From assembly GCF_052076105.1 (NCBI RefSeq), contig NZ_CP197245.1, positions 248,001 through 312,000 of the forward strand: a stretch of 64,000 nucleotides of DNA, in the 5' to 3' direction. This document shows, in pieces, positions 10,170-18,920 of this stretch (position 1 is the first letter of the stretch; every line of letters starts with the position of its first letter). Made by a program: the position numbers and the translations under genes. This DNA comes from Tardiphaga sp052076105. GTDB lineage: Bacteria > Pseudomonadota > Alphaproteobacteria > Rhizobiales > Xanthobacteraceae. The notes below the pieces were generated by a model. The model saw only the letters and a list, made by a program, of their open reading frames with translations. It was not told where the DNA came from and ran no database searches.

Positions 10170-10760
10170 CTATCTGTTTTCGTCGTGATCGGGCGACGTA
10201 TCGCCAGGAGATTCGATCGCCGTCGTCTCGCCTGAAGAATGCCCTTCGACCGGTGACGGATCGGGCTCCGGCGTCGCCCAGCTCGGTGTCTCGGCGACTG
10301 GCGGTTCGACCGGCTTCGGCTTGGGGACACGCGGCTTGCGCGGCGGCTTCGGCGGCATGGCAACCGGCGCGGAGGCTTCGACCACGGCCGGCGCGGGCGC
10401 CGTGCTTGTCAGGAGCGTCGCAGGAATCTTCACGGCCTTCTTGGCCGCTTTCTTCGGTGCTGCTTTCTTTGCAGCCTTTTTCGGCGCGGCCTTCTTCACC
10501 GCTTTTTTGGCGGGAGCTTTCTTCGGCGCCTTCTTCGCGGCTTTCTTGACGGTCTTCTTGGTGGCTTTCTTGGCCGCCTTCTTCACCGTCTTCTTGGCTG
10601 ATTTCTTCGCAGCCTTCTTGGCCGCTTTCTTCACAGCCTTCTTCGCGGATTTCTTGACCGACTTCTTGGAGGACTTCTTCGCGGGCTTTGCCGCCGTCAA
10701 AAGCTTCTTCTGCTTTTTCTTGTCCTTCTTGTCTTTCTTCGATTTCTTGCCTTTAGCCAT
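10170..10760 (-). CDS. Histone H1-like lysine/alanine-rich protein
   Basis: The 196-residue protein is built of Lys-Lys-Ala-type repeats (KKAAKKAAKKSAKK and variants) over residues about 5-110, then a Pro/Ala/Glu-rich tail ending in an acidic segment. This composition is that of bacterial histone H1-like proteins (C-terminal H1 similarity, as in AlgP or BpH1 types), which bind DNA non-specifically. The long AAGAAG-rich repeats make the gene prone to length change by slippage. The protein lacks a globular domain. The DNA-binding role is inferred from composition only. Confidence 0.8.
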   Translation of the reverse strand: MAKGKKSKKDKKDKKKQKKLLTAAKPAKKSSKKSVKKSAKKAVKKAAKKAAKKSAKKTVKKAAKKATKKTVKKAAKKAPKKAPAKKAVKKAAPKKAAKKAAPKKAAKKAVKIPATLLTSTAPAPAVVEASAPVAMPPKPPRKPRVPKPKPVEPPVAETPSWATPEPDPSPVEGHSSGETTAIESPGDTSPDHDENR

Positions 10761-10844
10761 CGTGGTCCTCCTGTTGGCGCCGATCCAAAAGGGACCAGCG
10801 TTTCAAGTCTTCCGCGCCAGCGCGGGGCCGTTATCACAATTAGA

Positions 10845-12158
<1,314 letters not shown>

Positions 12159-12170
12159 GTCGCAAGTCTT

Positions 12171-13421
12171 TCAAGTACCAAGTCCACGCGACATCCGGCC
12201 GCGATTGAGAATGTTCTTTGGATCAAAACTGTTGCGCACCCGCTCGCCGAGGGCAGCGATGCCCTGAGGCTGCGGGTGAAACACATCGATGGCGCGGCGC
12301 ACATCTTCCGGCGCGCGGATCAGCGTCGCATGGCCACCGGCTGCATTGACCAGCTTGCGGAGTTGCGCTGCCTGCGCATCGGCCGATGGCGGGAGTGCCG
12401 CCCAGATCAAGCCGCCGCCCCAGTCATAGATGACCTCGCCTTGCGAGCCCTTGGCGATGGCCTGGCCAAGTGCACCACCGGATGCCGGCGGCGTCACGAT
12501 GCGCCACACCGGCCACATCGCACGCGGACCGCTGGCCGCAAACGGCGTCACGTCACGGACAGCCGCCCACAGTACCGCGGATGCAGCGTCTTCAAGTATC
12601 TCGGCCACGCCGAATGACTTCAGCGTCGTACTCAGTGACACCGCGCGCTGCGACGCGGACGCGGTGATGCCTTCAAGGCGGATCAGCGTGACCGACTGGT
12701 CGGGCGACGCGATCTCGCCAAGCGTCCCCTGCGTGGTGCGCAAGGCCGAGCCCGGCAGATGCGCGGCACCCGAGACATCGAAGGGCGATCCCAGCGCCGC
12801 GGTCATCGCCTTGTTGGCTGCAATGTCATCGAGCCCGTGTAGTACCAGCGTGCGCTCGCTCTCTGCCCGCGGCATTACTTTCAGCGTGACTTCGGTCATC
12901 ACGGACAGCGTGCCCCACGCGCCGGCGAGCAGCTTACAAACATCGTAGCCGGTGACATTCTTCACCACGCGGCCACCGGCCTTGTAGCTGTCGCCGAAGC
13001 CCGACACCGCATGCACGCCGAGCAGATGATCGCGCGCGCCGCCGGCCTGAATGCGCCGTGGCCCGGCAAGGCCTGCGGAGATCATGCCCCCGATGGTGCC
13101 GATGTCAGGCGTGCCCAGAAGCTGCGACGTGTTCATCGGCTCAAAGGAGAACTGCTGGTTCTTGGAATCGATCAGCGACAGCACGTCGGCCATCGGCGCG
13201 CCAGCCTGTACGGTGAGGATCAATTCGTTCGGCTCATAGGACGTCACGGCATTCAGCGCCGACAGATCGAGCACCGCATTGGTCGCAACGGGCTGGCCGA
13301 CCATGCGCTTGCTGCCATGACCGATGATCTCCAGCGGCTGCTCGCTGGCGATTGCCGCACGCACCGCCTGTTCGACGTCCTGAGCGTCTCGTACTTTCAA
13401 AATATCCACGGAAGCGTCCAA
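12171..13421 (-). CDS. glcE: Glycolate oxidase FAD-binding subunit GlcE
   Basis: GlcE is the second flavin-type subunit of the glycolate oxidase complex, which oxidises glycolate to glyoxylate. The 416-residue protein has the FAD-binding PCMH segment: LEIIGHGSKRMVG (about residues 32-44), and TIGGMISAGLAGPRRIQAGG with GGRVVKNVTGYDVCKLL further on. The stop of glcD and the start of glcE are adjacent, which indicates translational coupling. It is a normal-length member of its family. Confidence 0.95.
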   Translation of the reverse strand: MDASVDILKVRDAQDVEQAVRAAIASEQPLEIIGHGSKRMVGQPVATNAVLDLSALNAVTSYEPNELILTVQAGAPMADVLSLIDSKNQQFSFEPMNTSQLLGTPDIGTIGGMISAGLAGPRRIQAGGARDHLLGVHAVSGFGDSYKAGGRVVKNVTGYDVCKLLAGAWGTLSVMTEVTLKVMPRAESERTLVLHGLDDIAANKAMTAALGSPFDVSGAAHLPGSALRTTQGTLGEIASPDQSVTLIRLEGITASASQRAVSLSTTLKSFGVAEILEDAASAVLWAAVRDVTPFAASGPRAMWPVWRIVTPPASGGALGQAIAKGSQGEVIYDWGGGLIWAALPPSADAQAAQLRKLVNAAGGHATLIRAPEDVRRAIDVFHPQPQGIAALGERVRNSFDPKNILNRGRMSRGLGT

Positions 13422-14915
13422 CTAAAATCGCGGCAAATCAGGGAAAGCGAGCTTGCCGCCATGCACGTGCACACGGCCGAGTTCGGCACAGCGGTGCAAT
13501 GTCGGAAACACCTTGCCGGGATTGAGCAGACCTTGCGCGTCGAACGCGCATTTGATGCGTTGCTGCTGATTGAGATCGACCTCACTGAACATCTCCGGCA
13601 TCAGGTCGCGCTTCTCGATGCCGACGCCGTGCTCGCCGGTCAGCACGCCGCCGACCTCGACGCACAGCCTCAGAATATCTGCGCCGAAATCCTCCGCGAG
13701 CTGCAGCTCGCCGGGCTTGTTGGCATCGTACAGGATCAACGGATGCAGATTGCCGTCGCCCGCATGAAACACATTGGCGACGCCGAGGCCATATTTGGCA
13801 GACATCTCCTTCATGCGGCGCAGTACCAGAGGCAAGGCCGCGCGCGGAATCGTGCCGTCCATGCAAAGATAATCCGGCGAGATACGACCCACGGCAGGGA
13901 AAGCCGCCTTGCGGCCGGACCAGAACAGCAGGCGTTCCTGTTCGGAGGTCGAGATCTGGCAGGTGGTCGAGCCGCAGCCCAGTGCGATCTTCTCGACGCG
14001 CTTGATGAGTTCGTCGACCTCGACGCCCGGACCATCGAGTTCGATGATCAGCAGTGCCTCGACATCGAGCGGATAGCCTGCATGAACGAAGGCTTCCGCG
14101 GCATGGATCGCCGGCTTGTCCATCATCTCCATGCCACCGGGAATGATGCCGGCGCTGATGACATCGGCAACGCATTGGCCGGCGTGCTCGACCTCGGCAA
14201 AGCCGATCATCAGCGCACGCGCCGTCTCCGGCTTCTGCAGGATACGCACGGTGATTTCGGTGATGACACCCAGCAGACCTTCGGAGCCGGTAATGATCCC
14301 CATCAGATCGTAGCCCGATGTCTCCGCGGTCTTGCCGCCAACGCGAATGACTTCGCCCGACATCAGCACGATCTCGCAGCCGAGCAGGTTGTTGGTGGTC
14401 ATGCCGTATTTGAGACTGTGCACGCCGCCGGAATTCTCCGCGACATTACCGCCGATCGAACAGGCGATCTGCGATGACGGATCCGGCGCGTAGTAGAAGC
14501 CCGCATGCGCCACCGCCTGGCTGATGGCGAGATTGGTGACGCCGGGCTCGACGACCACGGCGCGGTTGTCGAAATCGATCTCGCGCACGCGCTTGAACTT
14601 GCCGAGACCAAGCAGCACTGCGTCGGCCAGCGGGAGCGCGCCACCGGATAGTGACGTGCCCGAACCGCGCGGCACCACCTTGATGCCGTTCTCGTGACAA
14701 TATTTGAGAACTTTGGAGACCTGCTCGGTCGTATCAGGCAACACGACGACCATCGGCGGCTGGCGATAGGCCATCAGCCCGTCCGACTCATAGGGCAGCA
14801 TTTCCGCTGCACTGGAAATCACGCCCTCGCCCGGAACCAGCTTTCGCAATGCAGCGATAATGGCTTCGCGCCTTGCGAGGACAGCCTGATCCGCCGCAGG
14901 CATCATGATGGTCAT
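13422..14915 (-). CDS. glcD: Glycolate oxidase subunit GlcD (FAD-linked)
   Basis: GlcD is the catalytic FAD subunit that oxidises glycolate (or D-lactate) to the keto acid. The 497-residue product has the PCMH FAD site with VVPRGSGTSLSGGALP, IGGNVAENSGGVHSLKYG and the C-terminal FAD-oxidase C domain ending with HGVGIEKRDLMPEMFS. The start MTIMMPAAD (14915) follows GGGAG; a 60-base upstream extension has no family match. The operon feeds glycolate carbon to glyoxylate metabolism. No adjacent GlcC-type regulator is seen. Confidence 0.95.
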   Translation of the reverse strand: MTIMMPAADQAVLARREAIIAALRKLVPGEGVISSAAEMLPYESDGLMAYRQPPMVVVLPDTTEQVSKVLKYCHENGIKVVPRGSGTSLSGGALPLADAVLLGLGKFKRVREIDFDNRAVVVEPGVTNLAISQAVAHAGFYYAPDPSSQIACSIGGNVAENSGGVHSLKYGMTTNNLLGCEIVLMSGEVIRVGGKTAETSGYDLMGIITGSEGLLGVITEITVRILQKPETARALMIGFAEVEHAGQCVADVISAGIIPGGMEMMDKPAIHAAEAFVHAGYPLDVEALLIIELDGPGVEVDELIKRVEKIALGCGSTTCQISTSEQERLLFWSGRKAAFPAVGRISPDYLCMDGTIPRAALPLVLRRMKEMSAKYGLGVANVFHAGDGNLHPLILYDANKPGELQLAEDFGADILRLCVEVGGVLTGEHGVGIEKRDLMPEMFSEVDLNQQQRIKCAFDAQGLLNPGKVFPTLHRCAELGRVHVHGGKLAFPDLPRF

Positions 14916-15116
14916 TGAACGCGCACTCCCGAAGATCGCAGCGATCACTCGGCTGCTTTGCAATGAATCAACCACGTCCGGGCGGCTTTGGGTAGCTTAC
15001 CAAAGCATGACTCGCCGCATGTTGCCGGAACGCGCGGCGACCGTCATCGCACTTGTGGACTATTCGGAGCGTGTGCAACAAACTAAGCTGGAAAGCCACA
15101 ACAAGAAGAGCCATCC

Positions 15117-15512
15117 ATGAAGTCTGTCACTTTCGGCGCCCTGATCGTCCTCGCCGCCTCGACCGCCTCCTCCTTCGCACTTGCACAGGACGTCGCCGCC
15201 GGGAAATCCTCCTTCAACAAGTGCCTTGCCTGCCACGCCGTCGGCGAAAACGCCAAGAACAAGGTCGGTCCGGAACTCAACGGGTTGAACGGCCGCAAAT
15301 CCGGCACCGCCGAGAGCTATTCCTATTCGGACGCCAACAAGAATTCCGGCATCACCTGGGATGAAGCGACGTTCAAGGAATACATCAAGGATCCGAAGGC
15401 CAAGATCCCGGGAACCAAGATGGCCTTTGCCGGCATCAAGAAGGAATCCGAGGTGAACGACCTCTGGGCCTTCCTCGCGCAGTTCGACAAGGACGGCAAA
15501 ATCAAGCCGTAA
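15117..15512 (+). CDS. cycA: Cytochrome c2-type c-type cytochrome
   Basis: This periplasmic electron carrier is 131 residues long. It has a signal peptide (cleavage near ALA-QD, residue 23), the haem site CLACH with Cys36, Cys39 and His40, and the sixth-ligand methionine in GTKMAF (Met102). Length and the C-terminal helix (DLWAFLAQFD) match class I cytochrome c2/c550, which carry electrons between the bc1 complex and oxidases or reaction centres. It stands alone; neighbours are glcD, divergent, and a TetR gene, convergent. The symbol is given by similarity to the alphaproteobacterial cytochrome c2 gene. Confidence 0.85.
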   Translation: MKSVTFGALIVLAASTASSFALAQDVAAGKSSFNKCLACHAVGENAKNKVGPELNGLNGRKSGTAESYSYSDANKNSGITWDEATFKEYIKDPKAKIPGTKMAFAGIKKESEVNDLWAFLAQFDKDGKIKP

Positions 15513-15533
15513 GCGCTGAAGCTTTTTGTTCTG

Positions 15534-15581
15534 GCGCGTTTTCTAGACGCGAAGCGGCACCCGCTTCGCTTGAAAACGCGC
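15534..15581. repeat. Palindromic repeat, variant of the 8086-8129 element
   Basis: The arms GCGCGTTTTC (15534-15543) and GAAAACGCGC (15572-15581) enclose CGAAGCGGCACCCGCTTCG. This is the same family as the element at 8086-8129 and at 47753-47788, with a few base changes. It sits between the convergent cytochrome and TetR genes and probably terminates both. Confidence 0.85.
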
Positions 15582-16255
15582 TAGGCGCCGGCCGCCATCT
15601 TGGTCGGCAGCACAGCCTGCACCACGAGGCCGCGGGCGCGGGCATCCATGACGCCCACAGCCCGCAAGGCCAGTAGCGTGACAGTCTGCACCGCGTCACG
15701 CAGCTTGGCCTGATCTTCGAGATTGTCGGGCGCCATCGGCCCGACCAGCGCTTCATGCAGCGCGCCCAGCAAGGCGGCGGCTGCGAGCGCTGTGTCCTGC
15801 GCCGGCAAATGACCCGCGCGAATGGCGGCCGCAATACGGGATTCGATCTCGCCGGCGATCTCGCGGCGGCTGGCCAGTCGCGACTCCGTCACATCGACCT
15901 CGACCGGCTCGGCCAGGATGCCCCATGACAATTTACGGTGTGACACGACATGCACGGCAACCGTGGTGACCGCGGCGGCGAGCGCCGATGAAGGTCCCGG
16001 CGCAGCATCCGCCGCACGGCGGATCGCCGCGAGTTCGTCACGCGACACGTCAGCGATGAGTTCGGAAATCAGGTCCGCCTTAGACGGAAAATACCGGTAG
16101 ACCGTGCCCGCCGCGACATTGGCGCGAACCGCAACCGGCGCGATCTGAACGGCCGCCATGCCACCTTCGGCGCATGTTTCGCGTGCTGCCGCCAGAATGG
16201 CGCTGCGCCGCGCTGCAAGCCGCTTCACAACTTGATGGGTCCGTCGGTAAACCAT
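15581..16255 (-). CDS. TetR/AcrR family transcriptional regulator
   Basis: The N-terminal helix-turn-helix (residues about 12-60) has the TetR pattern RRSAILAAARETCAEGG...VAAGTVYRYFPSKADLI. The C-terminal ligand-binding half is poorly conserved, so the inducer is unknown. The start is uncertain by seven codons (16276 or 16255). A palindrome at 16360-16375, about 105 bases upstream, is a good operator candidate. The next genes upstream on the same strand are azlD and azlC, so the regulator may belong to, or control, that transcript. Confidence 0.85.
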   Translation of the reverse strand: MVYRRTHQVVKRLAARRSAILAAARETCAEGGMAAVQIAPVAVRANVAAGTVYRYFPSKADLISELIADVSRDELAAIRRAADAAPGPSSALAAAVTTVAVHVVSHRKLSWGILAEPVEVDVTESRLASRREIAGEIESRIAAAIRAGHLPAQDTALAAAALLGALHEALVGPMAPDNLEDQAKLRDAVQTVTLLALRAVGVMDARARGLVVQAVLPTKMAAGA

Positions 16256-16359
16256 GAGCGTTCTCGTCCCCGGCACCCCTTGGCCAACCTGACGGCTGTC
16301 ACAAATAAGGTGCGTAACTTCAAGGTTTTGAGCGAACTCCGAGGTGCTCGCGATAAGAA

Positions 16360-16375
16360 CTGAACACTAGTTCAG
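16360..16375. promoter_or_regulatory. Candidate TetR operator
   Basis: CTGAAC-ACTA-GTTCAG is a 16-base palindrome with perfect six-base arms, of the TGAAC-N-GTTCA form bound by many TetR/AcrR repressors. It lies between the azlD stop and the TetR gene, so autoregulation is plausible. No direct evidence links site and protein. Confidence 0.5.
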
Positions 16376-16428
16376 ACTCGTTGACAAGGTGTTTTGCGCA
16401 TGGCGGGATTCAACTTTTCGGGTAGACC

Positions 16429-16746
16429 CTAGCCGCCAAATCCGAGCGCGCGGGCGGCGGCCGCCACGGCCATGCCGGTGACGACGGCAATGAAGTCGTT
16501 GCGGCGGATGATGGTGACTACCATCGCGGCCAGAATGGCGAATACCACCACCGGCCCGCCGTTGACGGCCACAGGCAGCGCGGCAGCGACGATGATCGAG
16601 CCCGGCAACGCGTCGAGCATCCGCCGCACCCGCGGTGTCACATTGACGTAACCCATGAGCCAGTAGCCACCGAGGCGCGAGGCCACTGTGATCGCTGTCA
16701 TGACAGCAAAGGCGATCATGACATCGCTGCGCAAAAATTCCGTCAT
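16429..16746 (-). CDS. azlD: AzlD family branched-chain amino acid export subunit
   Basis: The 105-residue membrane protein has about three or four helices and the AzlD pattern, with LGGYWLMGYVNVTPRVRRML (residues about 21-40) and a following PGSIIVAAALPVAVNGGP stretch. AzlD is the small partner of AzlC in the LIV-E type exporter of branched-chain amino acids. Its start overlaps the azlC stop by four bases (16743-16746), which indicates translational coupling. Confidence 0.88.
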   Translation of the reverse strand: MTEFLRSDVMIAFAVMTAITVASRLGGYWLMGYVNVTPRVRRMLDALPGSIIVAAALPVAVNGGPVVVFAILAAMVVTIIRRNDFIAVVTGMAVAAAARALGFGG

Positions 16747-17492
16747 GCGGGTACATCCGTCGGACGTTGCGGCTCGGGCTCATCCATCAGCCCGGCGCTC
16801 ACCGCACCGGACAGCGCTCCGGCGATGATGAACCACCAGCCCGGCACCAACCAATGCACCACCAGGGCCACGACGCCCGAGACGACCCACGGGATAGCGC
16901 GGCGCGGGCCCTTCCATGCAGGAACCAGCATGGCGGCATAGAAGGCCGGCATCACCAGATCGACGCCGTATTTTCTGGGATCGGTGAGTTGCTCGGCCAG
17001 CAGGAAGCCCGGGATCGCCGAAAACAGCCAGGTGAAATACAGCACGATGCCGCCGCCGAGATAGAACGACGCATCGGCGCCGCCATGATCGCGGTAGCGC
17101 ATCGCTGCGAGCCAGCCGCCATCGGTGACCAGCAGCATGGACGGATAGGCCTGCCAGGCCGGCAGCGTGCCGAACCATGGCCGCAGCGTGGCACTCATCA
17201 GAAAGAAGCGGATGTTCACGGTGAGTGTGAGCAGCGCCAGCGTCGCGATCGCACCTGGCGTCAGCACGTCAGGCCATGATTGCAATGCAACAAATTGCGA
17301 CAGCCCCCCATAGACCGTCGCCATCATCACTTCGACTTCGGCAAGCGTGAGGCTCTTCTGCGCACACAGCGCACCGAATGCCATGCCGAAAGCGAGCGTG
17401 CCGGGCAGCATCGGCCCGATGGCGATGATGCCGGGCACGATGGCGGCCGTCGACCAATAGGCCCGCGCTTTGGGAATATGAGTGGCGTGCAT
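16743..17492 (-). CDS. azlC: AzlC family branched-chain amino acid exporter subunit
   Basis: AzlC is the large membrane subunit of the branched-chain amino acid exporter. The 249-residue product has several hydrophobic helices and the family core LPGTLAFGMAFGALCAQKSL with a YGGLSQFVALQ segment. It ends MDEPEPQRPTDVPA with a four-base overlap to azlD. An in-frame upstream ATG at 17522 would add ten residues. Together with azlD and possibly the TetR gene downstream it forms one minus-strand unit. Confidence 0.9.
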   Translation of the reverse strand: MHATHIPKARAYWSTAAIVPGIIAIGPMLPGTLAFGMAFGALCAQKSLTLAEVEVMMATVYGGLSQFVALQSWPDVLTPGAIATLALLTLTVNIRFFLMSATLRPWFGTLPAWQAYPSMLLVTDGGWLAAMRYRDHGGADASFYLGGGIVLYFTWLFSAIPGFLLAEQLTDPRKYGVDLVMPAFYAAMLVPAWKGPRRAIPWVVSGVVALVVHWLVPGWWFIIAGALSGAVSAGLMDEPEPQRPTDVPA

Positions 17493-17645
17493 CGGCTGAT
17501 CCGCGTGACGTCCCGCAAACATGATCGAAGGGCGAGATCATGCCTGCGGGTCTCACGCGATGAGGTCAAGCGATGCGGCCTCATATGCGCCATGCAGCGG
17601 CGGATATGCGACCAAAGGCCAAGGCCTTACTCAGCCATAGATGCC

Positions 17646-18770
17646 CTACTCCCAGTTCAGCGCGCCGCCGTTCTGATATTCGATCACGCGAGTCTCGAAG
17701 AAGTTCTTCTCCTTCTTCAGGTCCATGGCTTCCGACATCCACGGGAATGGATTGTCCGTCTCATTGAATACCGGCGCGAGACCGATCTGGGCGCAGCGGC
17801 GGTTGGCGATGAAGTGCATATAGGTTTCGCACAGCGCTGCATTCAGCCCGAGGAAGCCACGCGGCATGGTGTCCCGCCCATAGGCTGCCTCGAGCTCGGC
17901 GGCCGTGCGGATCATGTCGCGAATTTCCTCCTGGAACGCCTTGGTCCAGAGATGCGGGTTCTCGATCTTGATCTGATTGATGACGTCGATGCCGAAATTC
18001 AGATGAATCGATTCATCGCGCAGGATGTACTGATACTGTTCGGCGATGCCGACCATCTTGTTGCGGCGACCGAGCGACAGGATCTGTGCGAAGCCCGTAT
18101 AGAACCACATGCCTTCGAAGATCACATAGAAGGCGACGAGATCGCGCATGAAGGCCTGATCGTTTTCCGGCGTCCCCGTTTTGAAATCGGGATCGTCGAG
18201 ATGCTGGGTGTGTTTGAGCGCCCAGGCGGCCTTCTCGGTGATCGACGGCACCTCGCGATACATGTTGAACAGCTCGCCCTCGTCGAGACCGAGACTCTCG
18301 ACGATGTACTGGAAGGTGTGGGTGTGCACCGCCTCCTCGAAAGCTTGCCGCAAGAGATACTGCCGGCATTCCGGATTGGTGAGGTGGCGGTAGATCGCCA
18401 GCACGATGTTGTTGGCGACGAGGCTCTCGGACGCCGCGAAGAAGCCGAGATTGCGCTTGATGGCGCGGCGCTCGTCCTCGGTGAGGCCGTCGCGCGACTT
18501 CCATAGCGCAATATCGGCCTGCATCGAGACTTCGGTGGGCATCCAGTGATTGTTGCAGCCGGCGAGATATTTCTCCCACGCCCATTTGTATTTCAGCGGC
18601 AGCAGCTGATTGACGTCGGCGCGGCAATTGATCATGCGCTTCTCGTCGACCGAGACGCGGCCGCCGGAGCGATCGATGGTGCCGAGGCCGGTGGCATCGG
18701 CAGGCGCCTGCGGCAACGGGATGAAGGTGGGCGCCTTGGGGGCGGATGAAGTGTCGGACCAATCGAGCAT
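17646..18770 (-). CDS. nrdB: Class Ic-type ribonucleotide reductase beta subunit NrdB
   Basis: NrdB makes the oxidant that starts catalysis in the NrdA partner. The 374-residue protein has all six metal ligands: Glu115 (in AASES), Glu146 and His149 (in EEAVH), Glu219 (in IFEG), Glu253 and His256 (in RDESIH). The position of the radical tyrosine is Phe153 (HTFQY), with Tyr155 two residues on. The first ligand is Glu, not the Asp of class Ia. The ligand and Phe spacing (31, 3, 4, 66, 34, 3) equals that I recall for Chlamydia trachomatis R2 (Glu89, Glu120, His123, Phe127, Glu193, Glu227, His230). A Mn/Fe cofactor without tyrosyl radical is therefore likely. It is downstream of nrdA, separated by a repeat. 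Confidence 0.95.
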   Translation of the reverse strand: MLDWSDTSSAPKAPTFIPLPQAPADATGLGTIDRSGGRVSVDEKRMINCRADVNQLLPLKYKWAWEKYLAGCNNHWMPTEVSMQADIALWKSRDGLTEDERRAIKRNLGFFAASESLVANNIVLAIYRHLTNPECRQYLLRQAFEEAVHTHTFQYIVESLGLDEGELFNMYREVPSITEKAAWALKHTQHLDDPDFKTGTPENDQAFMRDLVAFYVIFEGMWFYTGFAQILSLGRRNKMVGIAEQYQYILRDESIHLNFGIDVINQIKIENPHLWTKAFQEEIRDMIRTAAELEAAYGRDTMPRGFLGLNAALCETYMHFIANRRCAQIGLAPVFNETDNPFPWMSEAMDLKKEKNFFETRVIEYQNGGALNWE

Positions 18771-18817
18771 TGAGATTCCTAGATAGCTGTCGCGCGACGC
18801 GCGGAGAGAATGTTTCG

Positions 18818-18910
18818 CACCGTCATTGCGAGCGCAGCGAAGCAATCCAGAAAGCTACAAAGGAAGTCTGGATTGCTTCGTCGCTGCGCTCCTCGCAATG
18901 ACGACGGTGC
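18818..18910. repeat. Dispersed palindromic repeat between nrdA and nrdB
   Basis: The arms GCACCGTCATTGCGAGCGCA and their complement, extended by CGAAGCAATCCAG / CTGGATTGCTTCG, make a long imperfect hairpin. The CGTCATTGCGAGCGCAGCGAAGCAATCCAG repeat is a common intergenic palindrome in proteobacteria, including Bradyrhizobium. It ends about 10 bases before the nrdA stop codon and fills most of the nrdA-nrdB spacer, where it could set the nrdB/nrdA ratio. Confidence 0.88.
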
Positions 18911-18920
18911 GAGGCGTGCC

